From an uncultured Flavobacteriales bacterium (GTDB taxonomy: Bacteria > Bacteroidota > Bacteroidia > Flavobacteriales_G > Salibacteraceae), in the NCBI GenBank assembly GCA_937121175.1, contig CAKZKD010000003.1:372001-436000 (forward strand): a DNA stretch of 64,000 nt, in the 5' to 3' direction. Positions 45,636 to 54,177 of the stretch are shown in pieces; the first letter of the stretch is position 1; the number at the start of each line of letters is the position of its first letter. Made by a program: the position numbers and the translations under genes. The notes beneath the pieces are model-generated. The model worked only from the letters and a program-made list of their open reading frames with translations, made no database searches and was not told the origin of the DNA.

Positions 45636-46559
45636 ATGAGATTGAACCTACATCTTCACCTGTTAGTTTACATTCTATTCGTCGGAATCACTGCCTTTGC
45701 CCAAAAAGTACAACCTCATTTTACCCATGAAGTATTCAATCAGCTTGAGTTTGCGCACCGTGGAGGTTATGCGAATGGCCCTGAGAATACGCTACAAACT
45801 ATTTTGAAAAACATTAACAATGGAGTAAAAGCTGTTGAGGTGGATGTGCAAATGACAAGGGACTCCCAGCTGGTTTTGTTTCACGATAAAACTATTAACC
45901 GGGTCTTAGCTTCTGATAAAGAAACGTTTGTTACTGATTTAAGCCTAGCAGAACTTAAAGCAATTCCCTTGCGAGATGCATCACAGGGAATACAATTCAT
46001 TTGCACCCTTTCGGAATTAGTAGATACGCTAGCCGTATTAATTCCGAAGTTGGGAAAAAAGGATTTTATCTTAGAGTTAGATTTTAAACCAAGTGGTGAA
46101 CAGACCGTTCCTGCGATAATGGAACTGTGCAGTATGATTATTACCAACAAGAAAAGCGTTGGCGAAAATTTGTACAATTATTTTTACGTATCTACTTTCT
46201 ACCCAAATGTTTTAAAGGAACTAGCTAAAGCTGATGCTAAAATAGTGACAGGGTATGCCTTACATAACTCCCCAGAAGATAAAAAACTAGTAGCGAAGAT
46301 TTCGATTTGGCTGGCATCCTGTTTTATGCGGAAAAACAATGCAACGGTGCTGGATGCCAATATCTGCATGATTAATCAACGCTTTGTGAAAAAATGGACT
46401 AAAAAAGGAATTTTAATCAATGCCTATTCTGCCAATACGCAATGCGAGAAGGAATACATTTCGGGATTTGATATTGCCTACACCACCGATTGCCCGGCAG
46501 GGTGTTGCAGTTCTGATACTTATGGAAAACCAAAAAAATGGTGCAAAAGCTGTAAATAG
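45636..46559 (+). CDS. Exported glycerophosphodiester phosphodiesterase-like protein
   Basis: A signal peptide (LHLHLLVYILFVGITAFAQ) precedes a GDPD TIM barrel: EFAHRGGYANGPENT (the HRG and ENT metal motifs), VEVDVQMTRDSQLVLFHD and, later, the LDANICMINQR region. The family hydrolyses glycerophosphodiesters. The C-terminal 22 residues hold five cysteines (CPAGCC, WCKSC) beyond the usual domain end. Starts at ATG 45636, 13 bases after the oxidase gene. Confidence 0.85.
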   Translation: MRLNLHLHLLVYILFVGITAFAQKVQPHFTHEVFNQLEFAHRGGYANGPENTLQTILKNINNGVKAVEVDVQMTRDSQLVLFHDKTINRVLASDKETFVTDLSLAELKAIPLRDASQGIQFICTLSELVDTLAVLIPKLGKKDFILELDFKPSGEQTVPAIMELCSMIITNKKSVGENLYNYFYVSTFYPNVLKELAKADAKIVTGYALHNSPEDKKLVAKISIWLASCFMRKNNATVLDANICMINQRFVKKWTKKGILINAYSANTQCEKEYISGFDIAYTTDCPAGCCSSDTYGKPKKWCKSCK

Positions 46560-46573
46560 AGTTGAAAGGGTAG

Positions 46574-46629
46574 TTCAAAATTTAAGTTGGATAATGACTT
46601 CCTGGCGGATTTATTTCTTGAATTTTGAG
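46574..46629. other. Imperfect inverted repeat after the GDPD gene
   Basis: TTCAAAATTTAAG (46574-46586) and CTTGAATTTTGAG (46617-46629) match as inverted copies at 11 of 13 positions. No T-run follows. The remainder of the 259-base gap to 46819 shows a near-tandem TTTGTAAACG/TTTGTAACCC at about 46669-46688 and TACCTTAG, one mismatch from a -7 box, before the first cassette-like gene. Confidence 0.35.
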
Positions 46630-46818
46630 TGGTAAGTTGAATGATTATGGTTTATTAATTTGTAAACGTTTGTAACCCTTTTAAGTTAGTAAGTTTTGAT
46701 TATCAATGATTAACGTTTGTTTGAGTGTTTTTCCATCAAGCGAAATAAGAGAAATTTTTTAAGGGATTTGTTACCTTAGCGAGTTGTTATAGTACATTTC
46801 ACAAGTAACCCAAATAAA

Positions 46819-47409
46819 ATGAACCTTAAATCAATAAAATCGCTCATCCCATTTCTCCTGACCTCAGTATTTACACTTATTTCGGTTTTAACACCTCTTT
46901 TAACTCCCAGCTATGTAAATGCAAATGGTGAAACTGTTTCATCTGGCGTAATCAGTGAAGTAGTCATTGCGGCGTTTTCATTGTCAATTGTAGGCTTATT
47001 GGTTTTGACTAAATCCGTATATTGGAAACATGTATTTCTAATAACTATTTTTCTATCGTGGGGCGGGTTGATTCAATTCGTTCCATTTGGATTTCAATTA
47101 TCATTCGGGTTTATCGTTCTTGATTTCGTTGCTCTCACAATTATGTTTTTTCACCTAATGTTCAACCCTGATTTACTTGATGAAGTATTATCCTATTTAC
47201 CTTCTCGAAAAGCTGAAAAATCTAAACTTGAGGAAATTCAGTTGAACGAAAAAAGAGTTGAACACTTCCAAAATAATTTTAATTCTAAAAGTGAAGCTGA
47301 GCTTAAAAGAATTGTTGAGCAAAATGACCGCGTTCCAGAAGCGGTGGAAGCAGCAAGAAGAATACTCGTTAGTACCAGCGTACTATTACAGCAGCCAAAA
47401 GGCAAATAG
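46819..47409 (+). CDS. Four-helix membrane protein with helical tail (first gene of cassette-like patch)
   Basis: Four hydrophobic segments (about 9-29, 45-65, 70-88, 93-116) are followed by a charged cytoplasmic helical tail. The tail holds a SEAELKRIVEQND...VPEAVEAARRIL motif, a short helical motif I associate with Bacteroidota membrane proteins. Function unknown. The last eight or so codons (LLQQPKGK) lie inside the 63-bp direct repeat, so the repeat supplies the stop codon; this suggests the 3' end was fused to the repeat. Confidence 0.75.
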   Translation: MNLKSIKSLIPFLLTSVFTLISVLTPLLTPSYVNANGETVSSGVISEVVIAAFSLSIVGLLVLTKSVYWKHVFLITIFLSWGGLIQFVPFGFQLSFGFIVLDFVALTIMFFHLMFNPDLLDEVLSYLPSRKAEKSKLEEIQLNEKRVEHFQNNFNSKSEAELKRIVEQNDRVPEAVEAARRILVSTSVLLQQPKGK

Positions 47410-47450
47410 GGCGGCTTGTGTAAATTTGAAACCAATGAAATTTAATAACC
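47388..47450 (+). repeat. Direct repeat copy 1 of the cassette-like element
   Basis: Runs from ACAGCAGCCAAAAGGC to AATTTAATAACC and matches copy 2 (48082-48145) at about 59 of 64 aligned positions, with one gap. Its 5' part can fold as AGCAGCC/GGCGGCT around a small inner GCC-AAAA-GGC hairpin; its 3' part is AT-rich with TTGAAAC. It overlaps the end of the preceding ORF. Confidence 0.85.
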
Positions 47451-47514
47451 CAAACCCAAGACCCGAAGAGTGCACCACGAAAGGCCTACTTCTCATGGCC
47501 GCGGGGCGTTACTA
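47443..47514 (+). other. 72-bp imperfect palindrome, element 1 (attC-like)
   Basis: Starts TAATAACC and ends GGGGCGTTACTA: the outer arms TAATAAC/GTTACTA pair at 6 of 7 positions and AACCC faces GGGG inside. GGCC (47483-47486) and GGCC (47497-47500) form an inner stem. The interior sequence differs from element 2 but the length, 72 bases, is the same. AATAGG follows shortly (47530-47535), as it does in element 2. Confidence 0.5.
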
Positions 47515-47536
47515 GCAACCTCTGGCCGCAATAGGA

Positions 47537-48079
47537 ATGAATAAAATAATATCAATATTAGCTTTACTCGGGTTTGTTAGCATCATGCATGGTGAAACGA
47601 TTGATACAACCTCAGTTGACTCCGTGCTTCAAATATCGCAATCAGTAAATCCAACGGAAACCGAAATTCAAGACGATTTTTCCCCTATGCAATTTGCAAT
47701 GGTTGCCATTCTCGGAGTTCTTGTATTAATGGCTGTTGGAGCTGGAATTGTAATCACAGTAATTCTCCTTTTAATTTTATTTGGTTTAGTTTCAGCAGGG
47801 ATTGTTTCGACTTCCATTCTTGTTGGATTACAACAAAAATCAATTAAAAAAGGCTTTAAGTCATCCATTATTCTCGCAGGAGCTGTTACGGGAACATTTG
47901 GAGGAGCTATTCTGCTAATAATAATTAATAAGATTCAGCACTATACCTCTTCTTTAAACGCGGGAATCGTTGGCGGATTAACTGGATTGGTCGGCGGCCT
48001 TATTCTTGGCTTTTTAGCATTTACGATAATTAAGAGATTGACCGAGTGGTTCAAGAAGAAAATTCAAACCGGCAGCTAG
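47537..48079 (+). CDS. Exported/membrane protein of unknown function inside the repeat-bounded cassette
   Basis: A 180-residue protein with a signal peptide-like start (IISILALLGFVSIMHG), a Thr/Ser/Glu-rich stretch (about 20-48) and three to four membrane helices (about 52-88, 90-100, 112-130, 143-165) rich in Gly and Val; the C-terminus is basic (RLTEWFKKKIQ). I do not recognise a named family. It sits alone between the two direct repeats, about 86 bases after repeat 1 and 2 bases before repeat 2, the arrangement of a single-gene cassette. Confidence 0.75.
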   Translation: MNKIISILALLGFVSIMHGETIDTTSVDSVLQISQSVNPTETEIQDDFSPMQFAMVAILGVLVLMAVGAGIVITVILLLILFGLVSAGIVSTSILVGLQQKSIKKGFKSSIILAGAVTGTFGGAILLIIINKIQHYTSSLNAGIVGGLTGLVGGLILGFLAFTIIKRLTEWFKKKIQTGS

Positions 48080-48081
48080 TA

Positions 48082-48145
48082 ACAGCAGCCACAAGGCAAA
48101 TAGGGCGGCTTATTGTAAATTTGAAACGAATAAAATTTAATAACC
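48082..48145 (+). repeat. Direct repeat copy 2 of the cassette-like element
   Basis: About 92% identical to copy 1 (47388-47450), starting 694 bases downstream of it. Differences lie in the small loop, one extra A after GGCGGCTT, and three substitutions in the AT-rich part. The repeat starts three bases after the stop of the preceding ORF. Confidence 0.85.
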
Positions 48146-48209
48146 ATACGTCGAGCGTCGGAGAGGTCACCATAAAGGTGCCAGTTGTGGCTTCGACATG
48201 TTGGTACTA
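48138..48209 (+). other. 72-bp imperfect palindrome, element 2 (attC-like)
   Basis: Starts TAATAACC and ends GGTACTA. GTCGAGC (48150-48156) pairs with GCTTCGAC (48190-48197) with one extra base, and GGTCACC (48165-48171) pairs with GGTGCC (48177-48182) with a bulge around loop ATAAA. Unpaired single bases on one arm recall the extrahelical bases of integron attC sites. A GTTAAAT (fits GTTRRRY) lies just beyond at 48214-48220. Confidence 0.5.
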
Positions 48210-48231
48210 ATAGGTTAAATATCAAATAAAG

Positions 48232-48609
48232 ATGAAAGTTACTCTCGAAAAAAATGAAAAAGTCGCTAATATGATTTTTGCATCTATTTATCCGTTGTAC
48301 TTAAATAGATTGGAGAAGAATGGTAGAACAAAAGAAGAACTCAATCAAGTAATCGAATGGTTTACTGGTTTTGATAAAGCGGCTTTAGAAGCTCTTATTG
48401 AAGAGAAGGTAACGTTTAGAACATTTTTTCAAAAAGCTAAAATTCATTCAAATGCACACTTAATTAAAGGAGTTGTTTGTGGATACCGAATAGAAGAAAT
48501 AGAAGATGAATTTGAGTTGTACAAACAATGCAGACGCATGGAAAAACTCATTGATGAATTGGCCAAAGGACGAAAAATGGAGAAGATTTTACGCAAAGAA
48601 AAAAAGTAG
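48232..48609 (+). CDS. DUF2200 family protein
   Basis: IFASIYPLYLNRLEKNGRT, VIEWFTGFD, HLIKGVVCGYRIEEIEDE and KLIDELAKGRKMEKIL match DUF2200 from end to end in 125 residues. The family is small, cytoplasmic and of unknown function. It is the third gene of the cassette-like patch, 22 bases after element 2, but no repeat follows it; uvrA comes in the opposite direction 51 bases later. Confidence 0.88.
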   Translation: MKVTLEKNEKVANMIFASIYPLYLNRLEKNGRTKEELNQVIEWFTGFDKAALEALIEEKVTFRTFFQKAKIHSNAHLIKGVVCGYRIEEIEDEFELYKQCRRMEKLIDELAKGRKMEKILRKEKK

Positions 48610-48660
48610 AAACTAGTGGGAATACCGCTGACTTAAAATTCAGAAAAGCCAATTCTTGAA

Positions 48661-51480
48661 CTATCCAATTTCCTTCCCCAAAAACTCACCTGTATAAGAT
48701 TTTTTATTCTTGAGTAGTCCTTTCATATCTCCTTGATAGACAACCGTTCCGCCATCTTTTCCACCTTCGGGGCCAATGTCTATGAAATGGTCGCCAACTT
48801 TAATGAAATCCATGTTGTGCTCAATTACAAGCACCGTATTTCCTTGGTCAACAAGCCGATTCAATACTTTAAGTAATATTCGAATATCTTCAAAATGAAG
48901 TCCAGTAGTTGGTTCGTCAAGAATATAAAACGTATTTCCAGTATTTCTTTTAGAGAGTTCAGTGGCTAATTTTACACGCTGTGCCTCTCCACCAGAGAGT
49001 GTAACGCTAGATTGCCCAAGGGATATGTAACCTAAACCAACCTCATTTAAAGTTCTAATTTTTTGAACAATAGATGGGATATTCTCGAAAAAGGGTTGGG
49101 AATCCTCCAAGGTCATATTCAACACATCTGAAATAGATTTACCCTTAAATCTAACCTCTAAGGTTTCTCGGTTGTACCGTTTTCCATTACAAGCCTCACA
49201 ATGCACATAAACATCAGGTAAGAAGTTCATTTCGATGGTTTTTACACCTGCACCTTTGCAAGTTTCGCATCGACCACCTTTTACGTTGAATGAAAACCGT
49301 CCGGGTTTGTATCCTCGAATCTTTGCTTCAGGCAATTGCGAAAATAGGTTTCTAATATCGCTAAATACCCCAGTATAAGTTGCTGGATTAGAACGCGGTG
49401 TCCTACCAATTGGACTTTGGTCAATTTCTATAACCTTGTCGATATGTTCGAGCCCTTTAATGCTTTTGTATGGTAATGGTTTTTTTACCGATTTGTAAAA
49501 ATGCTGATTCAGAATGGGGTAGAGGGTATGGTTAATCAAACTACTTTTTCCACTTCCCGAAACTCCTGTCACCAAAATGAATTTTCCAAGCGGAAACTCC
49601 ACATCAATATTTTTTAGGTTGTGGCCGATTGCTCCTTTTAACAGAAGTTTTTTACCTGTGCCTTTTCTCGGCTTAGTTTGTACTTCAATTTCTTTTTTAC
49701 CAGCTAGGTAGGCCGCAGTTTCACTTTTTCCTTTTAGTATTTCCTCAGGTGTGCCCTTAGCAACGATGTTTCCGCCATGAATACCAGCTCCTGGTCCAAT
49801 GTCAAAAATGTAATCCGACTCCAACATCATGTCTTTGTCGTGTTCCACCACCATTACAGAATTACCAACATCTCGTAGGTCTTTCAGCGCTTTTATCAAC
49901 CTAGAATTATCGCGTTGGTGCAATCCAATACTCGGTTCGTCGAGTATGTAAAGAACTCCAACCAACTGAGAACCAATTTGAGTCGCTAACCGAATGCGTT
50001 GTGCTTCGCCTCCAGACAATGTTTTTGCTGAACGGTTTAGGGTAAGGTAGTTAAGTCCGACATCCAATAAAAATTGAATTCGGTTTCTAATTTCCTTAAC
50101 CACTTCCTCGGCAATTTTGCCTTGAGTTTCAGAAAGTTTTGAGTGAATAGAACCAAACCAATCGTCTAGTTCCGAAATATTTAGACTGGCAATTTCTCCA
50201 ATATTTTTATTGTCAATTTTAAAATAAAGTGCTTGTTTTTTAAGTCGTGAACCTTCGCAAGTCGGACATGCCACTTTATTCATGAAACTTTGTGCCCAAC
50301 GCTGGTAGCCTTTACCGAACTCTTCATCCATTTGCTGAGTCAGCATATTCACTATTCCATCAAATTGGAATTTGTAGTTGTTGTTGACGCCTGCTATCTG
50401 AGATTCGACTACAAATTCTTCGTTGCTTCCGTAAAGTAGTTGGTCGAGTGTTTGTTCATCAAACTCAGAAAGAGGAGTGGTGAGTTTGTAACCTCTTGAT
50501 TCAATGAGACCAGCTACTTGTTTGAACACCCAGTTGACTTTGTATTTGCCAAGGGGGGCTAATCCACCTTGCTTTACTGATTTTTTGGTATCCGGAATTA
50601 TTTTATCCAAATCCACTTCCGAAACTTCTCCCAATCCGCTGCACCTTGGGCATGCTCCTTTGGGGGAATTAAAAGAAAATAAGTTAGGAGCCGGCAAGTC
50701 GTACGCTATTCCTGTTGTTGGGCACATTAAATTTCGTGAGAAAAAGCGACCATTTTTCTCACCTTCTTCCAATACCATGATAACACTATTCCCCATTTTC
50801 ATGGCTAGCTTAAACGATTCTTTTAATCGGTCTGATGATTTTGGTTCAACCTTGAGCCTATCAATAACTAACTCAATATCATGGGTTTTGTAACGGTCGA
50901 GTTGCATTCTGGGCACAATGTCTTGCATTTCACCGTTTACTCGAACTTTAAGAAATCCCTTTTTGCCGACATTTTGGAAAAGCTCCCGATAATGTCCCTT
51001 TCGCCCACGGACAAGAGGCGCGAGAATGGATATTTTATTTCCCTTAAAATCTTTATTGAGCAGTTTCAGAATTTCTTCATCGGTGTACTGCACCATTTTT
51101 TCACCGGTGTTATATGAATAGGAGTCGGATGCCCTTGCGAATAACAATCGAATGAAATCGTAAATTTCTGTAATGGTGCCTACTGTGGAGCGAGGACTTT
51201 TGTTTACCGTTTTTTGCTCAATACTAATAACAGGACTGAGGCCATTTATTTTATCAACGTCGGGTCTTTCTAGGGCTCCAATAAACTGACGAGCATAAGA
51301 GGCAAAGGTTTCTATGTATCTGCGCTGACCCTCGGCATATATGGTGTCAAACGCAAGCGAAGATTTTCCACTACCGCTCAGTCCAGTAATAACAACTAAC
51401 TGATTACGCGGTATTTTTACATCAATATTTTTTAGGTTGTGCTCTCTAGCACCGTAAACCTCTAAAAACTCCTTTTGCAT
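48661..51480 (-). CDS. uvrA: Excinuclease ABC subunit A
   Basis: Damage-recognition ATPase of nucleotide excision repair. Two ABC modules are complete: GLSGSGKSSLAFD near residue 34 and GVSGSGKSSLI near 645, each with its LSGGEAQR signature and Walker B (YILDEPS/YILDEPT). The zinc-binding CETCKGAGVKT and CEACNGKRYN motifs are intact. At 939 residues it has normal length. It is the last gene of a leftward run that begins at wecA, one base after the lytic transglycosylase gene. Confidence 0.97.
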   Translation of the reverse strand: MQKEFLEVYGAREHNLKNIDVKIPRNQLVVITGLSGSGKSSLAFDTIYAEGQRRYIETFASYARQFIGALERPDVDKINGLSPVISIEQKTVNKSPRSTVGTITEIYDFIRLLFARASDSYSYNTGEKMVQYTDEEILKLLNKDFKGNKISILAPLVRGRKGHYRELFQNVGKKGFLKVRVNGEMQDIVPRMQLDRYKTHDIELVIDRLKVEPKSSDRLKESFKLAMKMGNSVIMVLEEGEKNGRFFSRNLMCPTTGIAYDLPAPNLFSFNSPKGACPRCSGLGEVSEVDLDKIIPDTKKSVKQGGLAPLGKYKVNWVFKQVAGLIESRGYKLTTPLSEFDEQTLDQLLYGSNEEFVVESQIAGVNNNYKFQFDGIVNMLTQQMDEEFGKGYQRWAQSFMNKVACPTCEGSRLKKQALYFKIDNKNIGEIASLNISELDDWFGSIHSKLSETQGKIAEEVVKEIRNRIQFLLDVGLNYLTLNRSAKTLSGGEAQRIRLATQIGSQLVGVLYILDEPSIGLHQRDNSRLIKALKDLRDVGNSVMVVEHDKDMMLESDYIFDIGPGAGIHGGNIVAKGTPEEILKGKSETAAYLAGKKEIEVQTKPRKGTGKKLLLKGAIGHNLKNIDVEFPLGKFILVTGVSGSGKSSLINHTLYPILNQHFYKSVKKPLPYKSIKGLEHIDKVIEIDQSPIGRTPRSNPATYTGVFSDIRNLFSQLPEAKIRGYKPGRFSFNVKGGRCETCKGAGVKTIEMNFLPDVYVHCEACNGKRYNRETLEVRFKGKSISDVLNMTLEDSQPFFENIPSIVQKIRTLNEVGLGYISLGQSSVTLSGGEAQRVKLATELSKRNTGNTFYILDEPTTGLHFEDIRILLKVLNRLVDQGNTVLVIEHNMDFIKVGDHFIDIGPEGGKDGGTVVYQGDMKGLLKNKKSYTGEFLGKEIG

Positions 51481-51481
51481 G

Positions 51482-52474
51482 TTAGTTTTTAGAATCTAGT
51501 GTATCGCTTTCTGCTATTGGCAATTGGGTTTGTAGTTGATTTATAAAATGCTCATCAGGAATTTGAATTTGATAGGTTTTACCCTTCGAGTTGTAGAGTT
51601 TTTTATCTCTAAGCCAAGGGTTCAAGTACTTCAATACCTTGTAATTAATGCCAAGTTGAGCAGCATAGTTCACAAAATTGGTAACTGAAGAATCTAACGT
51701 AACTGTTTTGTGCGAAATAGTAGGGTACAAGTCTTTATCTCTATAGTTAAATCCAAATTGTTTGGGGTTGCTAAGTATGTGCTTAGCTGCAAGTATCCGA
51801 AACAAGTACCTAGAAGTTTCTGTGTTTAGTAACAGGTCGTAGTAATTATTAACTTTCTGGCGGTTCAATTGTTTGGCTAGCCCTGCTTGCCCCATATTAT
51901 AGGAAGCCGCAGCTAATGTCCAACTTCCAAATTTTTCCTTGGCCTCCTTTAAGTATTGGCAAGCGGCTTTTGTTGATTTTTCGACATGATATCGCTCATC
52001 AACTTCGCTGTTAACTTCTAAACCATACTCAGGGGCAGTTTTTTTCATGATTTGCCAAAATCCTGTGGCTCCTGTTGGAGATACAATTTGAGTTAACCCA
52101 CTTTCAATTAAGGCAAGATATTTAAAATCATTAGGGACTCCTTCGTTTTTTAATATGGATTCAATAACTGGAAACCATCGATGGGTTCTTTTGATAAAAA
52201 AAAGAGTATTGGATTGCCAGTAGGTATTAACGTGTAATTCTCGGTCTAGCTTTTCTCGAACATCGATAAGGTTAAGTGGAACTTCCTCACCTGCGAAACT
52301 CATATCTGATGGTTGGTTTAAAGCAAATATTTTGTAATTATTTTCGAATGTTTCTTGATAAGATTGATTTTCTTTTTCTTCGTACGTAGAGTAGGTGAAA
52401 AGATTAATGCTTGCCACCGATACGAACATTATGCAAAATGCAAGGCCTATGCCTTTGAGGATATTAGGATTCAT
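51482..52474 (-). CDS. Lytic murein transglycosylase (SLT domain, MltD-like)
   Basis: An N-terminal hydrophobic anchor (LAFCIMFVSVASINLF) leads to an SLT domain (about 105-230) with catalytic Glu124 in LIESGLTQI, GATGFWQIMKKTA and AAASYNMGQAGL. The final region (about 270-320; YAAQLGINYKVLKYLNPWL) resembles a LysM-like segment. It cleaves peptidoglycan glycan strands in the periplasm. It overlaps wecA by 11 bases. Confidence 0.92.
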   Translation of the reverse strand: MNPNILKGIGLAFCIMFVSVASINLFTYSTYEEKENQSYQETFENNYKIFALNQPSDMSFAGEEVPLNLIDVREKLDRELHVNTYWQSNTLFFIKRTHRWFPVIESILKNEGVPNDFKYLALIESGLTQIVSPTGATGFWQIMKKTAPEYGLEVNSEVDERYHVEKSTKAACQYLKEAKEKFGSWTLAAASYNMGQAGLAKQLNRQKVNNYYDLLLNTETSRYLFRILAAKHILSNPKQFGFNYRDKDLYPTISHKTVTLDSSVTNFVNYAAQLGINYKVLKYLNPWLRDKKLYNSKGKTYQIQIPDEHFINQLQTQLPIAESDTLDSKN

Positions 52475-53561
52475 TTATTTCTTTAAATCTTTTTTTAGTT
52501 TTTGGTAATTGTGTGATTCCAAAAAGAACACCAAAAACGACGAGAAACCAACTGCCAAAAATCAATGTATATGAGATGTCCCAAACTTTATAGACATTTA
52601 CAATTAAGTAGATAAGAATGAAGCTGATACAGGCAATTAATGAGAATATTTGGGCGACATTTCTGTCATTCAGACCAAGAAATGTAATATGATGAGTGGT
52701 GTGGTCTTTACCGCCAACAAACGGAGACTGTCCTCGTCGAAGTCTATTAATTATTACGGTAAGCGTATCGCTTATTGGAATTACAAAAGCTATGAGAACA
52801 ATAACTAGTTGTTTAGTTATTGATTCATCTGAAACGCCGATGGCTTTATTGTTCCAAAAGAAAATAATTCCGAAAGCTGCTAGAAATATGCCTAAAAATT
52901 GACTTCCAGTATCGCCCATGAACATCTTTGAAGGGTGCCAATTAAAAAATAGAAACCCAACCAAACTTCCGGCTACTCCAACCAAAGAAGTAAGGTAAAA
53001 GTGGTTGAATTCTGGACTAACCCATGATGCACAAATTGCGCAAAAGATGATGAATAGGGAGACAATGGTGGTAATTGAATCCATGTTGTCAAGCATGTTA
53101 ATCGAATTCATTACCGCAACCACCCAAACAACTGTCAGAAGATAATTGAACAACTGTAGTTCAAAGAAGGAAATATAGGTGCCTGTGAGAATGAGCACAC
53201 CACCACATGAAACTTGAACAATGAATTTTAAGAGAGGATTAGTATTGTATGCATCGTCCGAAAGACCCATTAAGAATGCCATCCCAGCTGCTATTAAAAC
53301 CCCAATTTGTTGGAGACTGAGTTGCTCAATAATAGGATGGAAAAATAAGGTATACAGCATGTAAGTGACTAAAAAAACAATGTAAAAACTAATTCCACCT
53401 AATGCTGGTTTCGATACTGGAGACCACCTTACAATTGTTTCGTCAACATTTCGTCTTCCCAAGTTTTTGGAGAATTTGAGGAATATCGTATTCATCAAAA
53501 CAGAAAGCAATACCGAGAAACAAAAAATCCCGGTGTACTTGTATAAAATTAGGTTTTCCAT
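52464..53561 (-). CDS. Polyprenyl-phosphate N-acetylhexosamine-1-phosphate transferase, WecA/MraY family
   Basis: About ten membrane helices in 365 residues. Key motifs: KPALGGISF (51-59), GLSDDAYN with Asp102-103, NMLDNMDSI (Asp158, Asp161), FMGDTGS (Asp217) and GKDHTTHH (285-291). Such enzymes load a sugar phosphate on undecaprenyl phosphate. Position next to the capsule genes and the lack of mur genes favour a WecA role in surface polysaccharide, not MraY. Confidence 0.9.
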   Translation of the reverse strand: MENLILYKYTGIFCFSVLLSVLMNTIFLKFSKNLGRRNVDETIVRWSPVSKPALGGISFYIVFLVTYMLYTLFFHPIIEQLSLQQIGVLIAAGMAFLMGLSDDAYNTNPLLKFIVQVSCGGVLILTGTYISFFELQLFNYLLTVVWVVAVMNSINMLDNMDSITTIVSLFIIFCAICASWVSPEFNHFYLTSLVGVAGSLVGFLFFNWHPSKMFMGDTGSQFLGIFLAAFGIIFFWNNKAIGVSDESITKQLVIVLIAFVIPISDTLTVIINRLRRGQSPFVGGKDHTTHHITFLGLNDRNVAQIFSLIACISFILIYLIVNVYKVWDISYTLIFGSWFLVVFGVLFGITQLPKTKKRFKEINES

Positions 53562-53569
53562 TTACGATT

Positions 53570-53577
53570 CAAAGCTA
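53570..53577 (-). promoter_or_regulatory. -7 box of the wecA-SLT-uvrA unit
   Basis: TAGCTTTG on the minus strand, 8 bases before ATG 53561. No -33 TTG is evident. The leader would be only a few bases. Confidence 0.45.
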
Positions 53578-53622
53578 AAAAAGGTCGATTGAATAATGCA
53601 GAATTTTGAAAGGTTGAATCCG

Positions 53623-54177
53623 CTACTTATACACAAAAGGGCTGTCGAATTCATCAAAGGTTAGATTGATTTTATCTTTCTCAGAAAGTATCGGTTGGTT
53701 AGTTTTCCAGTCAATATTTAAGGTTTGATCATTCCACAGAATACCACCTTCTGATGGTTGATTGTAAACATTTGAGCATTTGTAATTGAATAGTGAATTT
53801 TGCTGGAGCGTAACAAAACCGTGCGCAAAACCTTCTGGGATAAACAAAAATGTTTTATTCGTTTCGGATAGTTCAATTCCAAAATGTTCTCCAAAAGTCG
53901 GTGAACCTTTTCTGATATCAACTACCACATCGTACACAGAACCCAAAACTGCTCTTACCAATTTGGCCTGAGCAAATGGTGGTTTCTGAAAATGTAATCC
54001 TCTTAAAACACCCTTTTCAACTGAAAGAGATTGGTTGTCTTGCAGAAAATTACAAGTAATACCTAAGTCATTAAAAATCTTTTGGTTGTACGATTCGAAA
54101 AAGTATCCTCGCTGATCTTCGAAAATATTTGGTTGTAAAACTAATAAGCCAGGGAGCGGTTCTTTTACTAATTTCAT
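53623..54177 (-). CDS. rfbC: dTDP-4-dehydrorhamnose 3,5-epimerase
   Basis: A cupin of 184 residues with FLQDNQSLSVEKGVLRG, LHFQKPPFAQAKLVR, VVVDIRKGSPTFG and FIPEGFAHGF, the catalytic His/Lys/Tyr framework of RfbC/RmlC. It makes dTDP-4-keto-L-rhamnose. No rfbA, rfbB or rfbD lies in the window. It directly abuts the wzc stop. Confidence 0.93.
   Translation of the reverse strand: MKLVKEPLPGLLVLQPNIFEDQRGYFFESYNQKIFNDLGITCNFLQDNQSLSVEKGVLRGLHFQKPPFAQAKLVRAVLGSVYDVVVDIRKGSPTFGEHFGIELSETNKTFLFIPEGFAHGFVTLQQNSLFNYKCSNVYNQPSEGGILWNDQTLNIDWKTNQPILSEKDKINLTFDEFDSPFVYK

Noticed and set aside
46420-46635. 71-codon ORF across the GDPD 3' end
   Set aside because: Different frame over a well-supported gene; no recognisable protein features.
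47258-47515. 85-codon ORF running through repeat copy 1 and the palindrome
   Set aside because: Overlaps the 4-TM protein in another frame and translates the repeat; composition not protein-like.
46560-48660. Integron integrase or transposase in the cassette-like patch
   Set aside because: No tyrosine recombinase, transposase or target-site duplication was found; the mobility idea rests only on the repeats.
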